Below, piece after piece: positions 43,995-57,350 of a stretch of DNA of 64,000 nucleotides (position 1 is its first letter; every line of letters begins with the position of its first letter). The stretch lies in the NCBI GenBank assembly GCA_963383645.1, contig OY726571.1:77544860-77608859 (forward strand), read 5' to 3'. A program made the position numbers and the translations under genes. The stretch is from Muscardinus avellanarius. Taxonomy: Eukaryota > Chordata > Mammalia > Rodentia > Gliridae. The notes under the pieces are model-generated. The model made no database searches, had not been told where the DNA came from, and was given only the letters and a program-made list of their open reading frames with translations.

Positions 43995-46900
43995 GAAGTT
44001 AAGATGCAAATGCCTTTGGAGGACTATTATTCTATCTACCACAGGAGGTATGAAGGAAAAAAAAAAAACACATAGGAGGAGAGAAAAGAATGAACAAAGC
44101 AAGGGGGTAGACGAGTCCAGTTGTCTATGAAAAATATAATTTTGTGTACAAATCTAAGTTTCCAGCATAGATAGCAAAAATGAGGCAAAGCATCTTTTGT
44201 GAAAAGGATCTAATTGTTCTGGAGGAGAAATTTCATTTACTAGGGGATTAGGAGAGCCACTCACATCTGGAACAAATGTGAGGCTGATCATAAGGAGAGG
44301 CTTTAGAAAGACTGTCCTGGCTCCAGTTTGTGATTTGGTTGGTTTGGGGCGATAGAGAGTGGCAGGGAGAGCACTCGGGAAGCCTTAGGAAGGAGGGCTG
44401 AGGGCAGTGGAAAGCAGGGATGGTTCAAGTATTTGCTAAGCATATGGCTTTATTCCTCTGGGGCTATTCATGACTCTGGGTTTGAAAGTTGCAAAGGAAG
44501 GCTGGAGATAGGCATACAAGACCACAAGGAGGCTGCAGTTAGAGGGGTATGAGTGGATGAGGGCACTGAGGGTGAGTGTTCAGCGCCTGTGTGTAGGGAG
44601 TCGGGGGCGGTGGAGACCAACGACACGGAGGAGTTATCCCGGACATGGGAGCACCCACATGCTTCAGGATGCTTGGAAGCAATACTGGATGGGGAAAATG
44701 AGAGCCCAGGTTGGAATCAAGTAACTTTTACTCCAGGGAATTACTCTTTTGAGTAATTTAACTATAAATAAAGAGACATTGTCTTTAGAGACTAGAATTT
44801 TTTTTTTTTTAATCCAAGCTTGTTTGGAAGCAGAGGGTAAGGATTAGAAAAGCATTCACAGGATAAATTATTTAAATGGGATCATGAACACAGATGGAAA
44901 AGTAAGCCTTGGGAAGGGAGGCCATCTTTATGCTTCCAAGGAAATAAGAATAAAGAATGAGAGAAAATATCAAAAACGTAGCAGTTTATTTTACTATAAG
45001 AGTCTTGTCCAGTGTGATTCAGAGTAAGCAGATAAGTTCTTCCATGTTATCAGGCAAAATGAAGGCTGGAACATTTCAATTAGGCTCCAGTTAATACAGC
45101 CACAGCCTCCTTTGGAGGACACTAACTTAGGTAGAGCGGGTCCCGTGGTAGAATACTGCACCTGGATTCGTCTCTCTTGTTTTTCTCCTTTCTTCCCTTC
45201 CTTTCCTTTCCTTCCTCTCCCCCATCTCTAGCCTTGCTTCTTTTGGTGGTAATGTTCAGCTCTAATTTCATCCTATGCATTTTTTGTATTCTGGGAGCTA
45301 TATCTAAACATATTAGGTTCTAATTAAATATTTGGCCAGAAATAATTGAGTTTTTGTGGTCAAGATAGGAAATTTGAAGATTCATGCCAGAGTGTCTCAT
45401 TCTTCTCATTAAATTAGCAGGATGAGGTCATAGTCCTGAAGCACAACCAGTTGGGTTACGTGAGGATATTTGTGTAGAACTAAAAAACACAGCGTGTCAA
45501 CCAGGGCAGTGGTCACATAATGAAGAGTGAGGGTTTTCATGAAGGAAGTGAGACAAGGTTGAAAAGCTCAGTTTTTGTTAGAGTGCCCCCCCCTCCATAT
45601 GCCTTGTGATTCCTGCCTTTTATTTAGTGGTGAGGAGGGAGTGTGGGGGCAGGGGACAGAAACTTAAAGTTGGATATTGGGGAATAAAGAAAATCTGTGT
45701 TTGCTTTACCTTCTCTGCCACTGCTATAGGCATCAATTTTGACAATTCCTTCGAAGTTTTCATCTTCTAAAGCCAAGAGTTAATCACTGCTTAGCAGCTC
45801 TGATATAAGGTCTATCATTTTAAAGATATTCCTATCAGATTATCTCTAGTTTGATGGTTTGAAATCCTCCCCTGGGTTGAACACATCTTAGAAAATACTG
45901 CCTGGCCTTGTAATGCTTTCCCGATATTTTTTCTTTTGAAACTTATCTCTTCTTTCTTGTTATTTGCCATCAGTTAGACATAAAATGGTGATATGTGGGG
46001 ACCTTTAAAAGGAGCTTAATTTTTTTTTGAGATTACATACTTGAATTTATTATCATTTAAAAAACACATGTGCATCCACCCTCTCCCTGCTGTAACATCT
46101 TGGCCATGGGAAGCATTCTAACTCAAAATGTTTTCATTTTCTTTCTGAAATGTCTAGAATTTATCAATATCTATTCTAGTCCTGGATACATAAGCTCTCT
46201 ATAAATCTTTAAATGAATGAATGAAAGAATAAGAAGGCAAATTTATCCCACAGAAGGGAAAGTATTTTAGGGAAATATAATTAGTGATAATAACTTTATT
46301 AGTTTTCTGATTCTAATGACTAGAACAGGAAAGAGTTATCCAACAGACATGTCACAGTACATTTGAAAATAGAATTATTGTATATTTGACATATGAGCAG
46401 GTTAATCATTGTGATACATACAAAGATAGATATTTCCCAAGTCAACAGCTAAATAACATGGACAGAAGTAATTGAAGCATAGAATTATAAACACAGAGCA
46501 ACCGGCAGCTCCCGTGAATATCTGAATCTTGTTTGATCCTTGGGAAGATGCTCTTAGGGTCCCAGCACATCTTTCTGTTCAGAGCTGGAGGTGCCAGCCG
46601 TAATATCTTAGAGCTCTGCATTTAAGAGCAGTAGATACTCAGATGGCCTCTAACTGTTCCTCCTTTTAAGATGTCCTGGCAGCAGCAGAGTAAAGAGGCC
46701 TGCTTCTCCTTGACCTGTGCCCTCAAGCGAGACTTCCACCAGCAGCAGCACACGCGGGAAGTAGGGGCCTCACATGCTCTCCTTATTGTCAGAAATTACA
46801 ACTTCCAATAAATTACATCCTATACGAAGACAATTTTTGAGGTATTTAAATGGAAATACTCTTTAAAAGCTTGAATTGAGTTTGCAGTGAGGTCCTGTAG

Positions 46901-47265
46901 CAGTGTGAATACACGTGATATCACACTTGAGTATACAAAGGTGAATCTGTTTTTTGTTTTGGTATCTTTTGAGAAGGATGTATCATTTTAGTCTGTTCAC
47001 TACTAATTGGCTGGATCCTGGTCTTGTATCAGCATGATATCAGGAACCGAAGTTAATCTTACGGTTTTGGTTCACACTAGGCAGTTGCTCAGATCTTCTT
47101 ACCATGTCGCCATGACCCTGTTCTGAATCTGCTCACTTGAGGGGAGCTCCTTCAGCTCCCTCAGAGATAACTCTTTGTTCAACAGACAATGTCTCAAGAT
47201 AAAGCACATCCCCAAAATAGTTCACTCTTGGTAGTCATTCACAAATTATCCTTTTTAAAATTTGG
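43995..47265. other. Long SINE-free intron stretch
   Basis: About 3.3 kb without any SINE, the longest such gap in the window, and without exon-like blocks. A few homopolymer runs (44044, 44799, 46020) occur. Confidence 0.45.
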
Positions 47266-47271
47266 GCACTG

Positions 47272-47490
47272 AGCTGGGCTTGGTGGCACATGCTTTAATC
47301 CCAGCATTTGGGAGGCTGAGACCTGAGGATCGTGATTCACGGACAGTCTCAGCTACTTAGTGAGGCTCTCTGCAACTTAGTGAGACTCTGTTTCAAATAA
47401 AGAATAAAAAACAGGGCAGGGGGTATAGCTCGGATTTCAAATGTCCCCAGGTTCCATCCCCAGACCCGCCCCCCCCCAAAAAAAGGGGGC
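47272..47490 (+). mobile_element. B1-dID SINE
   Basis: Imperfect target gggca(c/g)tga repeated. Head and tail complete. Confidence 0.9.
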
Positions 47491-47494
47491 AGTG

Positions 47495-48255
47495 ATAGGT
47501 GCAAATCAACCTATGCCAATTATGCCATGTATAATTCTTAGGGTTTTTGTTGTGGTTGGCTGATCATTCATTCATTGGAAATACTAGCTATCAATGAGAA
47601 CTTGTTGCTTCCCTTTGACTTGACTCTCAGGTTATAATGAAAGCAAGCCGTAATCCAAAATCTGCAGTAAGTACTCCTTAAGCAAGGTGGCACGGAGCTT
47701 GAGGAAGTCGCCCTCCTCTTGCCTTTGGGCGATTGAATCATATCTTGCACACAAGGCTCAGTTGAGCCAGATGAGATAATACAGCATCTCACCATGGATG
47801 ACCCAGTCTCAGCAAGCAGAAGTCTCCCCTTGCGAGTGGAGTGCAGGGGGTTCCTGCCCTTAATGGTAGATGTCAGTGACACCCAAACTGTGTTCTGTGA
47901 ACCAGTGCCAGGTCATGAACTATTTATTGGCAGTTGTTCTGTAACAAGAATAGAAATTGAGAGAAAGCATTTTACTTTCATCTAGAAACTTTTTGGCAGT
48001 TTTAACATTGCTTTACACAAATATTAGTTTATAAAAGGTCAGAAATAATCTTGGTCTGGCATTATAGATGGTTTCAAAAACACAGGGGTCTAGGCTTCTG
48101 TGTTGCAAGGTTTGTAGCCTTAATATGAAAAATACTTCTGACAGTCCCCTTACCTTGAGTGCCAGTGATTTCAATAGGGAGATCTTATTTCTACCGCCTT
48201 TTGCTTCTAGGAAACCACTAAGGTTAGTAGTTAACCACTGCTTTCAAAAATGAAA
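47495..48255. other. Intron, nothing recognised
   Basis: No element or exon signal named. Confidence 0.4.
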
Positions 48256-48261
48256 AGTTAC

Positions 48262-48447
48262 AGCCAGGCGTGGTGGCGCACACTTGTAATAACTGCGCTT
48301 AGGAGGCGGAGACAGGAGGATCTTCGCAGATTCAAAGCCAGTCTTGCTGGTTTAAGAGACCCTGTTTCCAAATAAAAATATAAAAATAGGTCTGGGAGTG
48401 TAGCCCGGAGGTTGAAGGGTTTCCAGGAACCCCAGTAGCACACACAC
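48262..48447 (+). mobile_element. B1-dID SINE (hairpin subfamily)
   Basis: Target aaagttac repeated. Short CA-rich tail. Confidence 0.92.
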
Positions 48448-48449
48448 AA

Positions 48450-49240
48450 AGTTACTTCTATCATTTGATATGCTAACTAGCAAACTCTCTGATGTCCATT
48501 GGAGGTAAAAATGGCTCCACTGTACAGTCATTTCCGGTGGCTTAAAAAAACACAAAAAACTATCCTAGTCTTTCCTGTAGCTTATAGTGCAGCGTCTTTC
48601 TCCCAGTATCCACTCCGTAAATATTTGTGGTGACGTATTTAAATGGCAGCATGGCAGCTTAAATGCATAAAATCTTCTGGCTGTGTAGGAATAAAGTTCT
48701 AATTGCTTCTTTTACTTACAGATAATTGTTTTGTTGAAAATGAAGACTGTGCTAACTTGGATTATGAATGAAGTAAAACTTAACTCACACAATTAAATGA
48801 GACTAAAGTGTTTATGGGTATTTTGAACTTATTGTAGCATTTTTACTCTTTTATCTAAAAGTGAGTCGTCCTGAAATTTGTAGCCTTTTTAAAAGAAATT
48901 GTTTTCTGTTGAATCCCCAAATATCAATTCTCTCCTAAGTATCATATGGATATTTTTAAGTCATGCTGCCTTGCAGTGCATTAGGGAACTGTATTTGGGA
49001 AAGATCACTGAGAGGAACAGCGGATGGCACTATAGGCTCATACCTGTGAAGCCGTCCTTCAGTTCCAGGCTTAATGAATGTCTTTCAAGTGAGTGGCTTG
49101 GGGAGCAATGTTGAGACAGTATTAGGATTATGATTCAGTGTTAAATGGGGTAAGTTCTTTTTTTTTTTTGTAATCATGATCTCATGGAAACTTTGAGATG
49201 TGTGTATCTTTCTTATTTAGAAAACTGGCTACTTAAAAAT
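48450..49240. other. Intron, nothing recognised
   Basis: AT-rich, no named element. Confidence 0.4.
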
Positions 49241-49247
49241 GTACTTA

Positions 49248-49445
49248 GGTGGGCGTAGTGGTGCATGCTTGTAATCCCCGCCCTTGGGAGGCAGAGACAG
49301 GAGGATCGCGCGGGTTCGAAGCCAGCCCCGCGCGCTGGCTTAGGAGACCCTGTTTCCAAATAAAAATGTAAAAATAGGTCTGGGAGTGTAGCCCGGAGGT
49401 ACAAGGGCTTCCAGGAACCCCAGTACCACCAAAAACAAACAAAAA
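49248..49445 (+). mobile_element. B1-dID SINE (hairpin subfamily)
   Basis: Near-consensus body with an extended cccgcgcg loop between the hairpin arms. Confidence 0.92.
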
Positions 49446-49449
49446 CCTT

Positions 49450-50220
49450 CAATTCTATCATGTTTCAGGATTCTATTACCCTAACTAAAAAAAAAAAAAG
49501 TATTTCGCTCATAACTTTTCTGATAAATAAAGCTACTTAGTTTGAAGAAAGGAATTTTGGGTAAACATAGAAAGCAAAAACTTAACACTTTCAAATTCAT
49601 GTACACCATTATAAAATCCTCAGGGTTGAGTAGAATAGTTAACTCTTTCAGGTTCACAGGTATATGGTGTGGACATAGATTAATATAACAATTTAGAGAT
49701 ACTTTTACAGCTTCAAAACAAAACTATAGCCATAATCTTTTAAGTTGAGGTTATTTTTTCCATATGTAAAAGCTCTCTATATTCTTTAAGAAACCCGAAG
49801 AACTCTGCGCCTGCACATTCCTTTATTCTACAGCTGTAGTCGAGCATTTACGGAGTGCACAAGATGCAAGCTGAGTTCTCTGGTGTCTGCCCTTGAGAAT
49901 GTCACACGAACAGGAAGTGATACAAGCACAAAGCCATTAAATTTTAACCTAACATTGGAAGTACAGTAAGGCAGACGTGAACAAACTTATCTTAGTACCA
50001 TGGTGGATTGTTTGCATGAGTTAAGAGAGGGCTTCGAGGGATGATAGTATTTAGGTTGTGAATTAAAAATTGTCTCCTAGGTGGGTTTAAAGGCAATGTA
50101 AACGAAAACAAAGTAGCACCAGGCACAGGGAGAGGCTCTCACCAGGAGCAACCAGTGCTCAGGCGCAGGCCTGGGGGTGGGGCTGGTGGGCGGGGCAGAG
50201 TCCTGGACCTCGGCATTTTG
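49450..50220. other. Intron, nothing firm
   Basis: A short L2-like stretch near 49830-49910 is possible. Nothing else. Confidence 0.35.
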
Positions 50221-50224
50221 TCAC

Positions 50225-50400
50225 GTGCGGTAGCCACATATAGGTGATTGAACCCTTCATGGGGTCGTGTTTCCTCATCTACGAGAAGCCGGTAATAACA
50301 GTGCTGTGGGAATGAGAAGAGGCCTTGCGTTTAAAGTAGTTAGAACAATGCCCAGCACATAGTATCTGTCCAACATATTATTAAGTTTGTTACTATGGCA
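50225..50400 (+). mobile_element. MIR SINE
   Basis: gtttcctcatctacgagaag ... gttagaacaatgcccagcac is sense MIR order. Confidence 0.75.
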
Positions 50401-50439
50401 ACTGTGTAAAGACAAACCTCAGCTTTAATTAGATCTCAA

Positions 50440-50510
50440 TTTGCTTTTAGGATCACAGAGCTAGTAAGTGGCAGAGTCATGACTTGACCCACATCCCCCG
50501 ACCGTCTTTT
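50440..50510 (-). mobile_element. MIR fragment
   Basis: cacagagctagtaagtggca then gagtcatgacttgaccc, antisense MIR core. Confidence 0.7.
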
Positions 50511-50514
50511 CTAA

Positions 50515-51430
50515 TAAATCACAGGGTCAGTGGCTTCTGGCCCCATTTTCCAGCCATGGATTGCGACTGTAGTCATTTCCTTAATTGAAGGGGAAGCCAG
50601 TTAGAGCTAAAGTGTGAGACTCGTGTGGAATACAGCATATGGGATCTGGGAAAGGTGCTCCAGACACCGGATTTTCACAGAGAGAATGAGGGCACGGGCC
50701 AGGAGGGCGTCAGTCAAGCAGAGTGGGCTGGGAGAATTTCTGCCGTGTATTTAGATTGTATTATATGCCAGTTGCCTCTTAAAATGCTGCCCATCGATGG
50801 ATTGGCACAAGAGTTTATCATGATTCTTGAAGTATGGGACCTCTAAATTATACAGATCACGAGATAGATGAGCACTATTCCCTCTTTTCTTCATTTTGTT
50901 TTATTATTATTGCTATCTTACTTATTTGAAATGAGGTGCATTAAAACGAGTTGTGCCTAGAAGCACTTAGGAGATGTGGGTGACGGATCTATCTCAAGGA
51001 CCATCAGCTGTCAGTTTTCCTGTTGCTTCATGACATCTATTTGTCCAGCTTTGTCAGGAGAGGGAAAAACACCCAAATTTATTTAGCACAACTCTAATTG
51101 TGTATAATTGGATATGCATGTAATTGTTGGACAGAGGTCTGATTTCTCCAGCACAAACATATCTCATATTTATTTTTGAAACCACGTTGCTTTTATTTTA
51201 CTACATCTCAGCATGATAGACGCAGTTGTTTTATTTTTTCTGACCCCGACAAAGCAGAATATTTTGTTTGGCTTTTTAAAAAGACCACAGTGCATTGTAG
51301 TTAAGGCCTTATTCACTTTATCTGATGAAATAGTCTCCAAAGAATGTCCCCCCCCCTTTTAAAAAAATAAATCCACTAAGGAAACTTTAAGATTTAAGTT
51401 TTTAAAAATTCTAGTGTTTTATACAATGTT
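50515..51430. other. Intron, nothing recognised
   Basis: No element named. Confidence 0.4.
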
Positions 51431-51448
51431 TATGGCTTTGTGATTTTT

Positions 51449-51640
51449 TTATTTTTATTTTTGTGGTACTAGAAATTTAACCCAGCAGAATTTTACCTCT
51501 GAGCTACACATTGAGCCTACTTTTGTTTTTTATTTTTAAAATAGGATCTCACTAAGTATTTAGGGCTGGCTGTGAACTTGCGATCCTCCTGTCTCAGCCT
51601 CCCAAGTACTGGAATTACAAATGTGTGCCACCACACCTAG
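51449..51640 (-). mobile_element. B1-dID SINE
   Basis: Target tggcttt(g/a)t(g/a)attttt repeated on both sides. Confidence 0.9.
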
Positions 51641-51810
51641 TGGCTTTATAATTTTTACTGTATGCTTTTTCAGTTTTTTTTTAAGGCTAACCTTAAAGTA
51701 AATATGAATTGTAAGATGCTTAAGGAATTTAAGAAGGCCTTTTCATCTTGTCAAATATATTGTATGTATACCTTGTGCTCTTGAGGAAAATATAAATTAT
51801 CTCTAAAGGG

Positions 51811-51910
51811 ATTCCTTCCTTCCTTCCTTCCTTCCTTTTCTCCCTCCCTCCCTCTCTCCTTCCTTCCTTCCTTCCTTCCGTCCGTCCGTCCGTCCGTCAT
51901 TCCTTCCTCT
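51811..51910. repeat. Compound CCTT/CCCT/CCGT array
   Basis: TTCC, TCCC and CCGT tetramers form about 95 bp of almost pure pyrimidine, with a block of five CCGT units. Confidence 0.95.
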
Positions 51911-51911
51911 T

Positions 51912-52086
51912 CTTTTTTTTTTTTTTTTTTATACTGGGGATTGAACCCAGAGACATTCTACCTCCCTATTTTATTTTTATTTTGAAACAGACTTCTGCCA
52001 AGTTGTTGATGGTCTTGCTGAGTTGTTGAGGCTGGTCTTGAACCTGCGATCTTTGTGTCTCTGTCTCCCAAGTACACACTGGGCTT
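51912..52086 (-). mobile_element. B1-dID SINE (truncated)
   Basis: T tract, tail actggggattgaacccagag and a head ending prematurely near cccaagtacac. Confidence 0.85.
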
Positions 52087-52089
52087 GAA

Positions 52090-53265
52090 ATGGGATTTTT
52101 AGTCAGTTCTCTCTTACTTCCTTTTTGACCTTCTCTGTCAAGCTCCTCACCCATACATCTACATAAGCTTATGGAAACAAGGTAAGTTTTTTCTTTATGG
52201 AATGATATTTTTACATGTGTCATATTTAGAGTTCTATACCTAGAGATTACCGCAGATAGAGAGAATGTATAAAAAATAAGACTTGATAACAGAAGATGTT
52301 GGAATGGTCTCGCGCAGGCATACTGTACAACGTGTATATCGTGCTAGCCAGTAGCACCTTCTTTAGCAATTGACTGTTGAGAATTTAATCACCATCTTCA
52401 TGTGAGTATGGTTTTTACTCAGGAATTCAAGCAACCTGTGATCTTTTAAATGTTAATTCTATGCTTATTCTGCCCAAATTAGCACCTGGAATTTCACTTC
52501 CAAAGAATGGAATTATTAAAAAGCCCTTTTATGCCGACTCTAACTTCTGACTGATTCTTATTTTGACTTGTGAGTTTATTTTCCCCCCATTTTCCTACCT
52601 TTGTTCTCAGTTACGTGCAAGCGAATAGGCAGAGCAACAAAAATAAAGTGTGAAGAGTAGCACTGATGTGGGCAGGAGCACAGCTCAGGAAGAGAGACAT
52701 CCCTCTGCATCAGGTGCCCAGGAGAGGGAGGCTGGGATTCGGCTGCCACTGCTGACTGCAGACTTGACTGGGCTCCCAAGAATCCCTGCGGCGGCTCTGT
52801 GATGGTCGTCGTAATGGAAGTCTTCTGTGCAAACGCATTGACTTGCACTTACCTATTTTGCTTTCTGTTTATTCCTCAAGTGATTCATCTTCTTAATTTT
52901 ATTGGAGCTTTGTTATGCAGCTATTCTACTTGGACTGTAACTAACATATTTAGTATTCCACTAGCTTTAAGTTTCTCGTGAGAGATTTTCAAGGATGGGT
53001 GATTGATGAAGGAGAATAATGTACATGCTTCAAGGTTTTTTAATTTTTTTAAATTTGATCATCTTATGTTTACATACTCTAATTCAGAATCCAGCTGTGT
53101 CTAGGATTCATAGATAGAATATTTTCTGACATCCTTCACACATGCTTATTTGGAGCAGGATCGGTAGAGCATGCCTAATTTCTTAGTATCTTTATCTCAA
53201 TACTGCTTAACTTATATCTTAAAGATTAAAATCGGGAAACTTCTAGATCTTAGACAACTGGAATT
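52090..53265. other. Intron, nothing recognised
   Basis: No element named. Confidence 0.4.
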
Positions 53266-53279
53266 GACTTTTTCTTTTC

Positions 53280-53363
53280 TTTTCTTTCTTCTTTTTTCTT
53301 TTTCTTTTTTGGTGGTACTGGGGTTCCTGGAAACCCTTCTACCTTTGGGCTCCACTCCCAGGC

Positions 53364-53433
<70 letters not shown>

Positions 53434-53563
53434 TTTTTATTTTTATTTTTTTAAATTTGGAAACAGGGTCTCTTAAGTCAGCAAGGCTGGCTTCAAACCT
53501 GTGCGATCCTCCTGTGTCCGCCTCCCAAGCGCGGGGATTACAAGCATGCGCCACCATGCCCGG
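53280..53563 (-). mobile_element. B1-dID SINE with (AT)n in its linker
   Basis: Target ttgact(c)tttttctt repeated. Between tail and head lies a 58-bp TA array (53368-53425) plus a T run where other copies have a short A-rich linker. Confidence 0.93.
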
Positions 53564-53569
53564 CCTTGA

Positions 53570-54115
53570 CTCTTTTTCTTAACTGTGTTCTCTGTTCTCT
53601 TCCCTAGTAGTCTCTTTATGTTCTTTAAATTATTGCTTTATTTTTCCCCCATCTTTCTATCTTCTATGTTTTCTTTCTCTTTTGAATATACTTTTGACTT
53701 TTGTAAAATTATATTTTCTTAAAACCCTTGTTTTCATGTAGTAGATAAGAAAGAACTAGTAGAATTTGAATATTTCTCCTGAAAATATACAAATGCCTAG
53801 TTTTTCCTTTTTAACCTTTTCTTTCGGCAAATGTTTGGATGGATTGTAAAGTAACGTGGTAGTTCACACAGTGAGCACTAGTTTGACTTAAGCTATTTAG
53901 TAAGGGGTTATATTGCTTAAGATCTTTTGCAGACTAATGAGTATGGTCTGAGGACTTTTTTTTTTTTAATAAGGGATGGAAAAATCTCTTTTAATTAGGG
54001 ATAGACTTCACAAAATATTTAATAAGTTCTTTTATTATTTGTAGCCCTATGGCCATATACCAACTGCCCACACACCTTCTTAATACAAATCTATTCTTAG
54101 ATAATTAAAAATCTC
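53570..54115. other. Intron, nothing recognised
   Basis: No element named. Confidence 0.4.
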
Positions 54116-54119
54116 TTTG

Positions 54120-54235
54120 GCAGATTCCTATATTCTTAGACTGTGGGAACTGGAAAGGATTTTAGTGATTTAAAATCTTCTTTTCATCGATGATGAACCT
54201 GAGGCTCAGGAGGCCTAATATTCTAAAGTTTTATG
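54120..54235 (-). mobile_element. MIR fragment
   Basis: ttcatcgatgatgaacctga then ggctcagg resembles the antisense MIR core. Confidence 0.5.
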
Positions 54236-54389
54236 GCTCCCATATTTGCATTCACTTTTAGGAGAATAGGTTTCAAGACAAACAGGAAGAGGTTACCCTG
54301 GCAGGTAGTATGGCTTTATCTTTAGAAATTTAGGGGTTGGTGGATGAGATAGAAGCTTTTATGGTCTATAGGATATCATAAAACTGACT

Positions 54390-54583
54390 TTTTTTTTTTT
54401 TGGGTGGTACTTAGGTTTCTGGAAACCCTTCTACCTCTGGGCTACACTCCCAGACACCTATTTTTTATATTTTTATTTGGAAACAGAGTCTCTTAAGCCA
54501 GCGAGGCCGGCTTCGAACCTATGCGGCCTTCCTCTCTCTGCCTCCCAAGCGCAGGGATTACAAGCATGCACCACCATGCCCGG
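54390..54583 (-). mobile_element. B1-dID SINE (hairpin subfamily)
   Basis: Target (a/g)taaaac(t/c)ga repeated. Body near consensus. Confidence 0.93.
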
Positions 54584-54589
54584 CGTAAA

Positions 54590-55300
54590 ACCGATATTTT
54601 ATGTTAGCTAGTATTAAAGTATTCACAAGTCAAAAATGCCAGAAAATGTTATCCCTATGCAAAGTAGTGTTTGGTGAATAAACAAACAGTGAGATTTGTC
54701 TTTCTATGAAGTGAGTTGGATTACATAGGATAAGGAAGCTGTGGAGACTTTTCTCTTGGTGTCTGAAGATCTTCATAGAATTCTACATCTCATATCATGT
54801 TGGTTCCCCTTAATGAGCAAATTCTCCCATTATTCATCTTCTTCTCCATATTGCTGTTCTGTTTCTCTTCCTTTTTTTTTTTTTTTTTTTCTCCCTGTAG
54901 GTTTGTGTGTTTGCGTCTCTGGCACGTAACAGTGACAAGCTCTTGGAATCGCTCGGCAAACAGCATTTATGACTCAGTTTCTAAATGTCAGTCCTACATT
55001 GTTGTTCTGAAGTCTCGCCTGTGTTTCCTGAGTGTTGACTTTCTGTTCCAGCCCTTTTCAGTTTGTGATCTCAGAACTGGGCCTACACTAAAACCTGAAT
55101 CAATGTCTGAGGACATTCGTTGTCATAGTCAATTAACATCTCTCCTGGTTATTTAGAATGATAATTGCTTTATACCAACCTTGAAAGAATTAAAATGCAG
55201 TCATTAAGATTTTCTGTAGTGCGCAGTTCTCTTGGAACTGGTTGAGAGAACCTGGTTTATTTATGTCATCAGATACTCTTGACTTTAAATCTTACTTAAT
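54590..55300. other. Intron, nothing recognised
   Basis: No element named. The 119-codon frame at 54797-55156 has no recognisable features. Confidence 0.4.
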
Positions 55301-55495
55301 TCTGGGTATGGTGGTAATTCCAGCTGAGACAAGAGGATCACAGGTTTGAAGCCAGCCTCAGCAACTTAGTGAGTCCTTTGCATCTTTGTGAGACCTTGTT
55401 TCAAAATAAAAAAAATAAATATAGGCTGGGGCTGTGGATCAGAGTTAGAATGCCCCTAGGTTCAATTCCCAGTACCACAAGTTAAAAAAAAAAAG
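55301..55495 (+). mobile_element. B1-dID SINE (old copy)
   Basis: Shortened head (ctgggtatggtggtaattcc), linker and tail ggggctgtggatcagagtta. Confidence 0.87.
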
Positions 55496-55499
55496 ATAT

Positions 55500-56770
55500 A
55501 ATGTTTTTTCTAAGTAATGTCAAAATTGATTGGCTTCATTTTAGTGTTACTTCTTTTGGCGTCACATTTTTTTTATGATATGTTGACTTTTTTTTTTTAC
55601 TAAGGGTTGTTGCTAAGTTATTATATGCTAAGAAGATCATAGTGAATTTTGTCTTGTCCTTGAAAATTAGCAGAAGCCCATTCCTCACATTGCTGTGTTC
55701 TTCCCATGTAAAGCATAATCTATCTGAACGTTGGGTGGGTGTGGGGCATGTTGTGTAGATGAGAGCATGTGTTCCAAGGGCAAAGGAAGGAGCCTGGAAT
55801 TATCATATTGAGTGTGGTTGACTGTGCAACTTGGCCAGTACAACATTCTCTCAACAATCATCCCTGTTGAGGCATGGTATGGAAACTGAGTTCTTATTCA
55901 CAAAAGAATCATTATGAGATATGTTGGGGCTCAGTTGAAGTGAAAATAAATAAAAAGATACTTATTTCCTGATAACATGATTGTCTACATAGAAAAATCT
56001 CATGGGATCCCCAATAAAACTTTCTGAATAAGCTGAAGTTAACACACACATCACTGTAATAGTAATCGTGATTCCATATAAGTTTAAGATAAGTAAATGG
56101 TGAAGATGAGGACCTGATTTTTTTTTATAGTATCTATTCAGATGAAAAAGGTTATATTTAAATCAATCTGAAAGTAAAAGTAGCTACAGACTTGTGGACT
56201 TTACCAATTCTTTTAGGCACATTTCCACAGTAATAATGAATTTTCTATGCATAAGCTAGCAGAAAATCTTGCAAGGTTGCTGGACACATAAGCATAAAGA
56301 TAGGCACACATCAGCTTACAAGCCCTGTATGATGGTGACATTTTCGTTGTAAGCAGAGTCCACCCTTTTCCTCTCTGCCTCTGGCAGCAGAGGTCCTTCT
56401 GAAAATGTTGCCCTCTGATAAACAAATGGAGACTGGCAAGAGTTACCCAAATGAAAGAGCATTTTCTTTAATGGGCAATGACACTAAGTAATTACAAAGT
56501 TTTATTTAATAAATCAAATCACAGCATAGTAGTCCTGTCGTTGAACTGTCTTACTATTCTCATATTACCTAGAGGTGACAATATTCCATTCCCTCCTAAG
56601 GATCAATTCAGTAATGCTCCATTGGCCTCAGCAACTGTCCCAAAGCTCATCTGGTCTCAGACACTCAGACTGAAATCATCTCCTTTCTCAGTCTAGGTAA
56701 CTGCTTCCTATGTAAATGAGGCACAGACTTTTACATACATCTCATCGACCCTGGTTCTCCACCTGAGTAT
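55500..56770. other. Intron; possible LINE-1 scrap
   Basis: Bases 55965-56030 (acatgattgtctacatagaa, then aaatctcatgg) resemble decayed sense LINE-1 ORF2. The rest is unassigned. Confidence 0.4.
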
Positions 56771-56774
56771 CTTC

Positions 56775-57350
56775 ATATATATATTATTTTCTTGACTAGA
56801 TAAATTAATTTTAAAAATCATCATAGTATAATTGATTTCTGGAGGGCATATAGTTCTGTGAATTCGACACATGTTTTTATATATCCACCACTAAAAAAAG
56901 AAAATACACAGAAGCGTTCCATTACCCCAACACTCCTTCATGCCACCACTTTATGACACACTTCTAACCTTGGGAAATCAATGATCTCTTCTCCATCGCT
57001 AGTTTCATCTTTTAGGGAAGGTCATATACATAAGTCACCGACTATATAGTGGTTTCTGATTGGCTTCTTTCACTGAGCGTAAAGCTTTCAGGATTCGTCC
57101 ATGATGTTGAGGGAGTCAATCATTCCCTTTTCTTTCTTTATAATAATAATTTGAATGGATATAATAATTTATCCATTCATCTCCTGAAGGATACAGGAGA
57201 TATTTCCAACCTGGGGAAATGAGGAAGGGAGCTGCTATAAATATTCTTGAACAAGCATTTCTGTGAACTTAAGTTTTTATTTATCATATTCAAAAGTGAA
57301 ATGTCTTATGGTATTTGCCTACATTTTTAAGGAACCGCTAAGCTTATATA
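56775..57350 (-). mobile_element. Old LINE-1 3' region
   Basis: Antisense phrases: tctgtgaattcgacacatgt, gattggcttctttcactgag and ttatccattcatctcctgaa. Confidence 0.75.

Noticed and set aside
53171..53476. ORF encoding a run of alternating I and Y
   Set aside because: Translation of the TA microsatellite in a SINE.
54895..54960. Possible next CDKAL1 exon after a T-rich tract and AG (near 54900)
   Set aside because: No frame gives the expected cysteine-rich CxxxCxxC segment, and no match was seen elsewhere after 36282.
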